Shown one piece after another: positions 32,614 through 44,100 of a DNA stretch of 64,000 bases (the stretch's first letter is position 1; each line of letters starts with the position of its first letter). Where the stretch lies: the NCBI GenBank assembly GCA_002917075.1, contig NTMA01000045.1:186001-250000 (forward strand). The letters are read 5' to 3'. A program made the translations under genes and the position numbers. This stretch comes from Hawksworthiomyces lignivorus. Lineage: Eukaryota; Ascomycota; Sordariomycetes; Ophiostomatales; Ophiostomataceae. Under the pieces are notes generated by a model. That model saw nothing but the letters and a program-made list of their open reading frames with translations, made no database searches and was not told where the DNA came from.

Positions 32614-33899
32614 TCAGCGCATCGTCACGCTCGGATAGAACCGACGGGCCTTGATGTTGACGTGGAACTCGAAGATGCCTCCCTCCGATCCGATGTACCT
32701 GGAAGATGTGTTAGCACAAAGACTAGGCCCTGTTTCGTTTGACTGTGAGAAGAAAAAAAAAAGGTGGACCACCTACAAGATGCTCCCGTCCTCGCTCCAG
32801 GCCAGGCCGGCGGTGTGACCGTCCTTGATATCGGACGGGCCAGTCGTCTCGAGCGCGCGCCGCGAAGAAGAAGCGGCGGTGCCGGTGCCGAGCCGGTCGT
32901 CCCAGTCGAGCAGCGAGCTCTGGCTGAGAAAGGACCCGGGAGCGCCCATGCGCTCGCGGCGCGCGCTGCTCCCTCCTCCCGCCGCCGCTGCGGCTGCAGT
33001 GCTGCTGCTGCTGCGGCTGGGGAGCTCGCCGGACGCGTACGCGTGCAGCAGGTCCATGGTGCGGCTGCTGCCGCCGCCGCCGCCCTCGCCGGCAGAACCA
33101 TAGGAAAAGGGCGACGACGTGGCATCGAGCGGACCCCACGGCTGCCGCTGCCGCTGCCGCGATGACGACGAGGCGCCGGCGCCGGCACCGATGCCGCTCT
33201 GCGTCAGCGTCCGCGCCGAGAAGCCGTCGTCATCGTCGTCGTCGTCGCTGCCGGCCTCGTCCCCGAACTCAATAGTCGCAATCGCCGCCGGCGTCTCCTC
33301 GCGCGCCGCCTGCAGCAGGTTCCGGGTGGCAAGGCGTCGGCCAAACCCGCCAGCGCCGCCGCTGCCGCCGTCTAGCTCGCTGGCCTCACGAATGCTGCGG
33401 AGCGTGCGAATGCTGCCGAGAATATCGTTGACGGCGGCGGTCATGCCGTCGCTGCGCTCGCGCTCCCGCAGGCGCGCAGCGCTCGTGCTGCTGCTGCTGC
33501 CACCGCTGCCACCACCCGCACTGCTGTCTGCTGCGGCTGCGGCAGAAGACGAAGACGCCATGGTCGGCCGCGACTGGAGGTACCAGGCCGACCGCCGGCC
33601 GAGATACTCTCGGATGCGCTCGCGATCGCGCTGTTCGCGCAGCTCACGCTGCTCGCGTGACATGGGCGGCAGATTCTGCTGCTCGCGCTGCTCGCGCTCG
33701 CGGCGGCGGCGCCGCTCCTGCAGGGCGTCGAGGAACTGCGTGTCGTCGGTGGGGAGCGGCATGTGGTAGCGGTCGAGGGCGTCGCGGATGCGCAGCGCCT
33801 GGTCGCCTGAGGAGATGTCGTAGTCGCCGGTGGTCAGGCGCGTGCCGGTCAAGATGTTGCGCACGCCGTCGTCGGCTCCGCTGCCGCCGCCGGCACCGC

Positions 33900-33942
<43 letters not shown>

Positions 33943-35386
33943 CCGCCGGCGCCGCTCTTCGACAAACTCGTCGTTGACGTGGGTGATCTGGGTGATGGCC
34001 ACCTGCTCGTAGGCGCCGTCGTCGCAGAGCTTGAGCAGCTGGCGCGAGACGAAGTCGTTGCGGACGTCGGCCACGCCAACGGTGCCGTGGTCCTCGCTCC
34101 ACGCCAGCAGGTCAAAGGGGCCCGGACAGAAGGACATGTCGCGCACGGCGCCCGAGTCGACATTGGGGTTGGATGACCCAAAGCAGGCAATCAGGCCCTC
34201 GCCGGGCTCGACAAAGTTGCTGGTGTTGAAGATGGAGATGATACCATACTGCGTTCCGACGGCCAGATACTTGCCCGTATTGGAAAAGCATGCTGCAAAG
34301 CTGCCCCGGTGGACGGTTTGGTCGTCTTTGCTCTGGCCGCGGAGGTGATGCCGCGCCAGCAACCTCCACTCGTACTGCTTGGGGCTCCTGTCGTTCAGCT
34401 CGGCCCGGTTTAGGCGGTGGCGGGAGCCGACCGGCTCGGGAACTTCGACGCGCTCGTGAATGTACAGGAACGGGTCGTCGCTGACGGCAGCAAGAATGCG
34501 GCCGTCAGGCGAGAGGACGGCACGGTTGACGCAGTCGGCGTACTCCAGCTCGTCCAGCTCTTCGGCCTCTTCCAGATCCACCAGGGTGACGTGCTTGTCG
34601 TTGTTGGCGAGAACGGCGACGGGGCGGCCGTAGCTGCCCGGGCTCGCTGGTAAGAAGGTCGGCGGAGCCCATACTGTGATGCAGTTGACGCGCTCCTTGC
34701 CAAACTTCTGGCTCTTTGCCACCAGCCGCGACGGAACTGTGACAAGCGCGGGTAGGGACTCGCTCATGCGCAGGTCGAAGTCGTCATACTCTTCATCGTC
34801 GATGCCCGGATCGCGGCTCTCGCCGGCGGCGGCGCCACCTCTGTTGTTGCCTTCACTGTTGTTAGTACCGGCGCCTGCGCTGCCACTGCCGCTGCCGCTG
34901 CCGCTGCCGATGAGGCCGAGGCTGCTACTCGTGCTTCTCTCGCTCAGCCGGATGGCCACAAACTCGCCCTCCTCACCGCCGCAGCAGATCCACCCTTCTT
35001 TGGCAACCAGGCATCGTGGCGAGAACGACAGGAATGCGATGGTCTCAGATCGGCGCGTGGTGGTGTTGAATTCTTGAATGTGCAGGTTGCCCAGGCCGGC
35101 AGGGTAGTAGATGGTATTCGACCGGGAGACGCCGATGAGAGACCGCAACTGCCAGTGGCTGGGAAGGGTTAGTCCATGTCTTTTGCTAGTATTACCATCA
35201 GGGAGCCAACATTGACGGGGGCATGGACAGACATTGGATTGATGCGGGTGCGATAATGTCTTCGTGGTTCTCTGGCGATCAAGGCGTCCGTAAGATAGCA
35301 TCTGAAGCAGAAAAGACAGTCAGCGTTTGGCCTGATAAGTCAGCCGAAGAATGAGAGACATACGCAGTCTCGTCCTTGACAGCCAT
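32614..35386 (-). CDS. WD40-repeat protein of the fungal DUF2415 type
   Basis: An 861-residue protein in four inferred exons: 35386-35364, 35301-35196, 35148-32777 and 32698-32614. The N-terminal half carries beta-propeller blades with WD-like signatures, such as GRILAAVSDDPFLYIHER, FAACFSNTGKYLAVGTQYGI and MSFCPGPFDLLAWSEDHGTV. A long low-complexity region follows, with 13 consecutive Gln encoded by 13 CAG codons (33901-33939) and Ser/Gly/Arg-rich runs. The C-terminus returns to a blade-like motif (AGLAWSEDGSILYIGSEGGI) completed by the last exon, ending in ARRFYPSVTMR. Exon 3 phase requires the acceptor GGCAG at 35150-35149 rather than the CCCAG ten bases earlier. Alternatively the donor, or the N-terminus, is misplaced. 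Its biochemical role is not established, and DUF2415 is my recollection of the family name. Confidence 0.78.
33901..33939. repeat. (CTG)13 / (CAG)13 trinucleotide repeat, coding
   Basis: Thirteen uninterrupted CTG units on the plus strand, read as 13 CAG (Gln) codons in the minus-strand WD40 gene. Such tracts commonly vary in length between isolates. Confidence 0.95.
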
Positions 35387-36766
35387 AGCGGCAGAACAAG
35401 AGCGAGCGGGAGAGGGACCCAAGACGTGACGACCATAAATTGAGAAAGCGCCGTCTAAACAGGAATTTTTATTTTCGAAAGAAGAAGATGCAGATCAAGC
35501 TCTAAAAGCCAGCAGAAGGGAGGGAACAACGATCACGACGCAGAGGACGAAAAGAAAAGACGGATCGATGACTGTATGTGATATACTGATTATACGGTCG
35601 CAGAAAGAAGTGTAACAAAATGGTTCCAGAGCCACCGATAAATTATTTTGTCGCTACAATGGGCAGACGACTGAAAAAGGGATAGAAGAAAAGGGAGATA
35701 TGGCAGCAGGGATGAGATGGGGGGAGACGGAGATAGGATGAGGATGAGAATGAGGACATGTGCAGTGTGACGAGGGAACGAAGGGCAAAAGAGTCTGCAG
35801 GTCTGATTTGGCGATGGATGACGATGCTGCAAATGACGTTCAGAGCGAGAGCGAACTGGCAACCGCGCGAGCAACGTTCCTTCCTTCCATTTTCCCACTG
35901 ACCAGTAACCCCCATACTCCGTGTGGACTGCCATACATGCACTGTGCCCACGCTGTCTCTTGCGCCATTGGCGGAGTTCCCCATGGAGGGCGCCTTGGTG
36001 GTCTTTGCGTACTGTGCAATTGGCTAGACCCGTCTTGGCGACGAGGCTGAACACTGCCTGCAGTGGGGTGACAGTTAGGCGATGTCCACAGTATCTGTAC
36101 TGTACATGACTCAGCCTTCAGCAACTGGACAGCCATTTGCATGCCTGTGTACTGTGCAGAATTGTGCACTACGTATATACAATGACGAGCATATCTGAAC
36201 CGACCGTGCCGGTCTCGAATCACAAACAAACACAAAAAGAATATCAGCCAATTCAAAACTGATAATGAAAGACGGTTGATGTTCTATTTCTGGCCTCAAT
36301 TGGACAACACACCAATTAGAGCCTTTACGGCACAGCGGAAGCTGTCTAGCTGTCTTCTTCTCCTTCTTTCTCAACCCGCCTGTGGGTGGTATGCCGCATA
36401 AGTACATAATGGGAAGGCGGTGAAAGGTCTCCCAAGACCTTCTGTGGCAGATCCTGATAGTGCGATAATGCGATTCCCGTGCAGCCATGCAATAAGCGGT
36501 AACTATCGCCCATTGACCTCGGCCTTAAGCCCCAGATGGCCCGCTGCTGCGGCAGAAATTTGGCCGCCTCTTTCTTTTTCCTGGTTCTGCTATTCCTCCT
36601 CTCACCGTCTGCCCTTCAGCCGACTGCTGCCAATTCCCTTCTATAAGCCATCCCGTAGAACCTGCTACTCAAATTGTTCTTCGTCTTCTAGACGTGAAAG
36701 TGCAATTCTCTCTCTGTCCGTCTGTGTGAACCGATTTCTGTTTTCGCTCTGGAAAAGCTTTGCAGA

Positions 36767-36809
36767 CAAATCACGTGGACCATTGCCGCTTGACCAACCA
36801 CGTGATTTG
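36767..36809. promoter_or_regulatory. Inverted pair of CACGTG (E-box) sites upstream of SSC1
   Basis: CAAATCACGTGG at 36767-36778 and its exact reverse complement CCACGTGATTTG at 36798-36809 are separated by 19 bp. Each arm contains the Cbf1-type core TCACGTG. The pair is about 460-500 bp upstream of the SSC1 ATG. A bHLH-binding role is inferred. Confidence 0.5.
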
Positions 36810-36921
36810 CTAGCTATTGAGGGTCTGTGGCAACGAGAAAAAGTGGATCTACACCTTTTTAGCGGGCAAGTTCTGACAGTTCTGACCAATGGGAAGCCGT
36901 CCTAGCGATTCCCTCAGCACC

Positions 36922-36935
36922 TTCTCGAAATTTTC
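36922..36935 (+). promoter_or_regulatory. Heat-shock-element-like sequence upstream of SSC1
   Basis: TTCTCGAAATTTTC reads as TTC-nn-GAA followed by an imperfect third unit (TTT for TTC), the inverted nGAAn arrangement bound by Hsf1. An AGGGG stress-element-like string follows at about 36944-36948. It lies about 340 bp before the ATG of an Hsp70 gene, which makes the inference reasonable but unproven. Confidence 0.42.
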
Positions 36936-37083
36936 AAGCGAGCAGGGGCAAGAGAAGGAAGGAATAGGAATTAAAATAAAAATTAAAAAAAAGAAAAGAA
37001 AAAGAAAGAAAAAAAACGAAAAAAAAAAGCTCTTCCCATAAAATCTTTGCTGTCCGATTCACAACTTCTCTACAACTTCTCTC

Positions 37084-37089
37084 TATAAA
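37084..37089 (+). promoter_or_regulatory. Candidate TATA box of SSC1
   Basis: TATAAA is followed by a CT-rich stretch up to the ATG at 37266, a common arrangement in strongly expressed fungal genes. Assigned by position only. Confidence 0.4.
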
Positions 37090-37265
37090 CTCTTCTCTCT
37101 ATCTATTTGCTTTCTTTATACCCCCCCTCCCTCCGTGTCTATATTGTATTATCTCTTCTTCCCTCTCCTCCCCCACGTCTCCCCGAAGCTTTTCTTTCTT
37201 CGGGTTGTTTTAGAAGTGATTTCTTTTTATTCTTCCATCCCTCTCACATATCCCCCGCCGTCACA

Positions 37266-38374
37266 ATGTTGGCCTCCCGTCTCTCCAGAGCTGTATGTGA
37301 AAAATTCCCTTCTGTTTATATCTTGCTATCGTTATTCTTAGCTGGTCTCGTGTCCAACAGCCATGCTGACAATTGCTTTTTCTAGCTTCCCCGGGCATCC
37401 GCAGCGGCCCGCCCTGCTGCTATGATGCGCCCCAAGACCTTCCGTCCCGCTTTTGCTCGCTTCGAGTCCACATCCTCGGACGAGAAGGTCAAGGGCTCCG
37501 TGATCGGTATCGATCTGGGTAAGTTGAATCACAAGATGGCTCAAGATGGCTGACATGCCACTCACACCCTTCCGCTCACTGGTAAGAGCAATCTGCTGAC
37601 ATGGCCTGATTGTTGCTGCTGCCGTCAGGTACCACCAACTCTGCCGTCGCCATCATGGAGGGCAAGATCCCCAAGATTATTGAGAACTCCGAGGGTGCCC
37701 GGACGACCCCGTCCGTCGTTGCTTTCGCTGAGGACGGTGAGCGGTTAGTCGGCGTGGCCGCGAAGCGCCAGGCCGTCGTCAACCCCGAGAACACCCTCTT
37801 CGCCACCAAGCGTCTGATCGGCCGCAAGTTCACCGACGCCGAGGTCCAGCGCGACATCAAGGAGGTCCCCTACAAGATCGTCCAGCACACCAACGGCGAC
37901 GCCTGGGTCTCCGCCCGCGGCAAGAACTACTCGCCCTCCCAGGTCGGCGGCTTCGTCCTGCAGAAGATGAAGGAGACCGCCGAGGCCTACCTCAGCAAGC
38001 CCGTCAAGAACGCCGTCGTCACCGTCCCGGCCTACTTCAACGACTCCCAGCGCCAGGCCACCAAGGACGCCGGCCAGATCGCCGGCCTCAACGTCCTGCG
38101 CGTCGTCAACGAGCCCACCGCCGCCGCCCTGGCCTACGGCCTGGAGAAGGAGGCCGACCGCGTCATCGCCGTCTACGATCTGGGCGGTGGTACTTTCGAT
38201 ATCTCCGTCCTGGAGATCCAGAACGGCGTCTTCGAGGTCAAGTCCACCAACGGCGACACCCACCTGGGCGGCGAGGACTTTGACATCTTCTTGGTGCGCC
38301 ACCTAGTCGAGCAGTTCAAGAAGGACTCGGGCATCGACCTGTCCGGCGACCGCATGGCCATCCAGCGCATCCGC

Positions 38375-38410
<36 letters not shown>

Positions 38411-38593
38411 TCCCAGCAGACCGACATCAACCTGCCCTTCATCACTGCCGACGCCTCCGGCCCCAAGCACATTAACACCAAGCTGTCGCGCGCCCAGCTC
38501 GAGAAGATGGTCGACCCCCTCATCAGCAAGACCGTCGAGCCCGTCCGCAAGGCCCTCAAGGACGCCAACCTGCAGGCCAAGGACATCCAGGAG

Positions 38594-38627
<34 letters not shown>

Positions 38628-38750
38628 AGGTCTCCGAGTCCGTCAAGAGCATCTTCGGCCGCGACCCCGCCAAGTCGGTCAACCCCGACGAGGCCGTCGC
38701 CATCGGCGCCGCCATCCAGGGCGCCGTCCTGTCCGGCGAGGTCAAGGACC

Positions 38751-38785
<35 letters not shown>

Positions 38786-39502
38786 ATCGAGACCCTGGGC
38801 GGCGTCTTCACCCGCCTCATCAACCGCAACACCACCATCCCCACCAAGAAGTCCCAGGTCTTCTCCACCGCCGCCGACTTCCAGACCGCCGTCGAGATCA
38901 AGGTCTACCAGGGCGAGCGCGAGCTGGTCAAGGACAATAAGCTGCTCGGCAACTTCCAGCTCGTCGGCATCCCCCCCGCCCACCGCGGCGTGCCCCAGAT
39001 CGAGGTCACCTTTGACATCGACGCCGACTCCATCGTCCACGTCCACGCCAAGGACAAGTCCACCAACAAAGACCAGTCCATCACCATCGCCTCCGGCTCC
39101 GGCCTGTCCGACTCGGAGATCCAGCGCATGGTCGACGAGTCCGAGCAGTACGCCGAGCAGGACAAGGCCCGCAAGGACGCCATCGAGGCCTCCAACCGCG
39201 CCGACAGCATCCTCAGCGACACCGAGAAGGCCCTCAACGACCACGCCGACAAGCTCGACAAGCAGGAGTCCGACCAGCTGCGCGAGAAGATCACCGAGCT
39301 CCGCGAGTTCATCTCCAAGAGCCAGGCCGGCGAGGGCACCGCCACCGCCGAGGAGATCAAGGCCAAGGTCGACGAGCTGCAGAACGCCAGCCTGAACCTG
39401 CTCGACAAGGTCCACCGCGCCCGCGAGGACCAGTCCTCCTCCCAGCAGTCGAGCGAGCAGCCCGCTGAGGGCGGCGAGAAGAAGGAGGAGAACAAGCCCT
39501 GA
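37266..39502 (+). CDS. SSC1: Mitochondrial heat shock protein 70
   Basis: Mitochondrial Hsp70, the ATP-driven motor of protein import and the main folding chaperone of the matrix. I infer three exons: 37266-37292, 37386-37518 and 37629-39502, giving 677 aa. Exons 1-2 encode a Ser/Arg/Ala presequence ([19 protein letters not shown]) and reach the first nucleotide-binding motif IGIDLGTTNSAV at about residue 49. The second phosphate motif ([11 protein letters not shown]) and the adenosine motif (VGGMTRMP) follow. The linker ([18 protein letters not shown]) leads into the substrate-binding domain and helical lid. The tail is Glu/Lys-rich ([11 protein letters not shown]). The strong C-ending codon bias is consistent with high expression. 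The upstream region carries a heat-shock-like element, a CCAAT box and a TATA box. Confidence 0.97.
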
Positions 39503-41165
39503 AGCGCGTGAAAAAAACTCTTTTTGAATTTGTTTGATTGATCAGCGCAAAATAAAACAAAAATTCGGTGGCTTAGATCCTCTTTTTCAAATTTCTCCTT
39601 CTTCTACGTCTCTCTCCATCTTCTCCTTTGTGTAATTATCCCTGTAACTCTACACTCATCATGATTTCTTTTTTTTTTTTACCTGCCGTTATATCCTCAT
39701 TTTTTCTGGTTCCTTTTGATCTTTTTTTGAGAGCTCATGCCGGTGAACAGAACGAAAATTTCATCTGGATTTATCACGTTGTCTACTGATTCACGAACAG
39801 GGGGGAGGGAGTGGAATGGGAATTTCGGGTACGAACGATATATTGGACGACGGGAGAGGAGAAGGGAGGAAGCAAAGCAAAGCGGCGTTCTTGAGTATCC
39901 AAAAAAATCGTTGGGCTCTCTTTTTATTTTTGCGATTTCAGGGAAAAGGGAGAAGACTCCGATCAAAAACCAAGAAAAAAGAAAAAGAGGAAGAGGGACA
40001 GCCTGTGAAGAAGAAGGACCGAGTCTGTCTGGGGTGAGAATCCCAAGGCACACGACAGATGTGCACTTCTTCGCAGCTCTCTCTCTTGGCCAGCTGGTCT
40101 GTTTCTAGAGTCATTGTTATGGAAACAAGCACTGGCCGTCACATTACATATTATAACTACATAATAGACATATCCCCGCTCACATACGAGTCCTATTGCG
40201 AAAGATGCATTGCTTTAAGTGATCTACTCTAATGACACAAGTTTGTTTTTTGCAGTAACTCAAATCCTGACACTGCTATCAGATACTCGGAGTCGTCTCT
40301 ATAGGTGCTACTACACTGATAAACATGGGTGGCTGCTATTGTCTTCGATCTAGACAATCTCTATTGCAACAGTCGGAAGTCCAATCTCACGTTGTCGACA
40401 TCCACTCGATCGGCTGCCAGATAGCCGATGCCTGGTAGCTAAACCTAAAGCATCAAAAATGGTTGCAGTGCTGACTGCGATCCGACCTGGCGCGCCAGTG
40501 TCTTTAGCTATAACACGCAATAAACCCGGGAATGCAACGTACATGGGGCATTTCAGCCTCCCCTTTAGGAACAAAGGGGAGCCCTGGACTGTCGTCTGCG
40601 GATCCGCGGCAATTTACGTCTATCTAATAAGACTGGACTGGACCTGCAGGTTAAAGCTCACTGCCGAAGAAGTCTGGTGAGAGCTCCTTGCTGAAAGCGG
40701 CTGGCTTGCCTGCTAGGGGGTGGCTGTCTAGCCGGGGTAGCCATAGGGCAATCCCAACACCGTATGCACAGATCGGGAATCGTCAATATTAACGACGTGT
40801 ATTGTTATTGGTGGCAGGCTGACCAGTGGCTGTCGTACTCAGTTGACTCTAACTTCATATGGGTATGGCTGAACATCCCCTCAGCCTTGTGGCAGAGAGG
40901 CCGAACTCAGGTGAATGACTGGATAGTCGTCAATGGCTGTCTTAGAGAAACTGCACTACGCCTGTACAGCTGCTGCGGGCAGATGCCGCAATTTGGCATT
41001 ACACAAATCACATAAGCTAGTCAATGAGACTTCAGTGCTTTCCAGTTGCAATGTTTGCCATGATATATGGAGTTGATGTTTAAAAGTGCAGTCCTACAAG
41101 AGGTGCTATCGTTACATATATGTAGATTCTCATTGCTCTCTATAGAGAGCATCATTCTGGACACG
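39503..41165. other. Convergent spacer between SSC1 and the PPR gene
   Basis: No supportable gene is seen. The SSC1 3' region is T-rich (39670-39735). A 16-bp perfect palindrome, GCTCTCTATAGAGAGC, lies at 41135-41150, 15 bp beyond the PPR gene's stop. Open frames at 40450-41015 lack motifs and codon bias. Confidence 0.55.
41135..41150. repeat. 16-bp perfect palindrome just past the PPR gene stop
   Basis: GCTCTCTATAGAGAGC is fully self-complementary. It lies in the probable 3' untranslated region of the minus-strand PPR gene and could form a hairpin. No function is shown. Confidence 0.6.
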
Positions 41166-44100
41166 TCAGACGCTCGCTTCCTGCTGGGAAGTTGAGTGCT
41201 GCGGCTGCTTCTCCCAAAACATGGGGCTGCCGTCCACCCCGCGGCTCGCTTCTTCTTCCGTAGCGGCCGGCCGGCCGGCGACTCGCTGGTTCGAGTTCAC
41301 GTTCGGGTCCAGGCCCAGGTCGGCGCCAACTGCATTACTGTCGGCGTTGCCAAAAACGCGCCGCTCGAGGCGCGATTCCATGCGCACCATGGTGCGGATG
41401 GCGTGCACAGCCTTGGGGCAAGCGACGGCGAGCTCGTGGAACTCGCGCTCGGCGGCCGACGACCAGGGGGCGGCCTGCTCGAGCTCGAGGTAGGCTTTGG
41501 CCAACACCATGAAGGTGTAGGCCATTGGGCGCGCGAAGCGCGGCGCGGACTCGCGCAGCTGCTGCGCCCGCGACAGGCGGGCGCTGCTATTCGTATTGGA
41601 CGGACCGTGGTGTCCGGCAAAGGCAAAGCGGCTGTCACCGCTGGCGCTCTCGTCCTCGTCGAATTGTTCCGCCGTGGCGCTGCCACAGGCGCCAGCACCG
41701 CCCTCATTCTTATTGCCACTCGTAGCTGCGTTCTGGTTGCTCTTTTTCTCGGTGTCGAATCCGTCGCCGTCCTCCTCGCTCAAGAAAAGACCGGACAACT
41801 CGGCCAGGTCCTGGATGTCCCTATCCGCCGCGGCCGCCTCGGCTGCCACATCCGACGCATCCTTGCGCCGCTGCCGCATTCGCAGCACCGTGAAGCCGCT
41901 CCACCGGCCCATCAGCTCGCGCTCGCAGACAGCAAATGCCTCGCGGGTGCGGCCCAGCCGTGCCAGGTTCTGCACGTAGTGGTTCCAGTTCTTGCTGTCG
42001 AGCAGGAACCCGTTGGATAGGACGTCCTCCTCGACGAGGTGCACCAGGCCGTCGGCGTCACCCTCGGCAGCGTACAGCCGCTGCATCGTCTTAAGGGGAT
42101 CGACCAGGCCATAGCGCAGCTTGGCAAGCACCTGGGGTCGGCTGTTGGCGTTGTCCTCGACGGTCGTGTATGACTGTGCTTGTTGCTCCAGTGTTTGCAG
42201 CTGCGGCTGCTCTTGCGCCTGCGGCTGCTCCGATGCCTGCTGCTGCTCTTCTTCTGGCTTCTCCTTGCTGTAACGGCTCAGGAGGGCCTCCAGCCGCGTC
42301 TCTTGCAGGGTCTCCGGCCGCGCGATTTCCTTGGTCCGCTCCAGCACGTACCGCCACGTCTCCTTGACGCGGTCGAAGCGGCCCTCGTAGTAATCTGAGA
42401 GGATGAGGGCGTTGCACATCTTGAGTGGCAAGCCCGGCTCGTCCTGGTTCGCGTCCCCGACGGCTGCGGCAGTGCCGTTGCAGCCAGGCGCCACGGTGCT
42501 GCGGTACAACTGTACGATCTCGTCGACGCCGGCAAAATCGCGCGCCTGCACCAGCATGAAGATGATAAACGTGAAGCGGCGCGTGGCACCGAGTCGCATG
42601 CGCGCGGCTTCGCGGCCGAACGTTTGCGTCCGTGCTGCCTGCGGGGCACTGCCCGCTTCCTTCTCGGCATCTTGCAGCGAGCGGCTGAACTCGCGCAGCG
42701 CCTTCGCAAACAGCTCGCGCCGGCGTGCCCGTTCCAGGGCAGCGGCTTCTGCCTCGGTAGGGAGGCTACTGCTTGCCGTATCTCCCCCACCGGCGGCGCT
42801 GCCAGTCGCAGCAGCCGCGGTGGAAGTAGCTGCAGCGCTGCTCGGAAATTCCTGCCACTGGCTGAACGCTTTGATGACCAGCTGGACCTGCTGGCTCGAC
42901 CTCTGGAAGCCCATGTGGTGCATTAAGCGGTTCACCTGTAGGGCACGGTGCGGCTGGCGGGCGCGGATGTACGCCATCATCAGTAGGGTGTAGTGGTGGG
43001 CGGTGGGGCGGAAAAGGCCGTCTTCTTGGGCGGCGCGCAGCAGCTCAACGGCGCGGCGCGGCTGGCGGCATTGGGCAAGAGCGAATAGCAGCTCACCGTA
43101 GGTTGCCGCATTGTAGGTGACGCCCAGCCGCGTCATGTTCTTTAGCACGCGATTGACGGCTGGCAAGTCCTGCCGGAACGCGTAGTGGTGCAGCAGCGTG
43201 TTCCACAGCGCTGTGTACGGCGCGCCGATTACCTTGCCCGCGCGCGTCGTCCGCATGCACAACCGCTCAGCCGATGCAAAGCGGTCGTTCTGGCACAAGG
43301 CCTCGATAATAGGATCGACCATGGCTTCAGTCTCGCGCACGCCACACTGCCGCGCCAGACGGCGCAGATCCAACACCATCGCCACGTCGCCGCGGCTACC
43401 CACTAGCACCATGATGGTGCCAAAGCTGTAGCTGTCCGGTCGCACTGCAGCGCACAAGTCTTCAAATACCCGGATGGCATCGGTGTAGTGGCCGCGCTCG
43501 ACGTGGGCGTGCAGCCGAATGTTCCAGCAGATGACGTTGGGCTCTACACCGTATTTGCTGCTGATCTCGCCGAAGACCTGCTCGACCCCAGCCAGGTCAC
43601 CGCGAACGGCGTGCACCTGGAGCAGGTGCGCGAATGTGTCTTCACCCGTCTCGATTACCCGCGGGTAGGTTTTGGTGTACTCGTTCCACAGCCGGTAAAC
43701 GGTCGTGACGTCACCGCGTGCTGCGTAGAAGGCCAGGTACTTCTGGTAGCACCAGGTGTTCAAGTACCAATTCTGGCTGTACCAGTCCTTTAGCACATCT
43801 TCCATGCCGCGCACATCATCTGGGTAGTAGACGTCCCGAATCAGGCTCATCAGCGTGGAAGGCCGTGGCCGAAAATCTGGCAGCAGGCGGTATTCGGAAT
43901 AGGCTTGGGCTGCCAGGTGGTTCTGCTTGCGCTGGATAGCTATCTGAACGAATTTCTCGTAGATGCGAGGGTGTTTCAGCTGCTGTACAAACGGATAGGT
44001 GTCCAACGAATCCAGGTGCTTCAGCAACATCTCCAGAAAGACTCTGTGAAACGACTGCAGGGTCTCGCGGACCTGCTGGCCCTCGGACAGCTGCGAAAAG

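Larger units (their letters stand above)
35387..37265. other. Divergent spacer between the WD40 gene and SSC1
   Basis: No supportable coding region is seen. It holds both promoters. Near the WD40 side is GA-rich DNA (about 35680-35730). A TGACTCA (Gcn4/Cpc1 or AP-1 type) occurs at 36108-36114. On the SSC1 side there is an inverted CACGTG pair, a CCAAT at 36886-36890, a heat-shock-like element, a long A-rich tract (36970-37030), a TATAAA at 37084-37089 and a CT-rich leader to 37265. Confidence 0.6.

Noticed and set aside
38303..39415. 370-codon minus-strand open frame opposite SSC1
   Set aside because: Antisense shadow of the mitochondrial Hsp70 gene, with the repetitive Leu/Asp/Gly composition typical of such shadows.
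40440..41020. Considered as a decayed transposon remnant
   Set aside because: No terminal repeats, transposase motifs or target-site duplication were visible; only short unsupported open frames.
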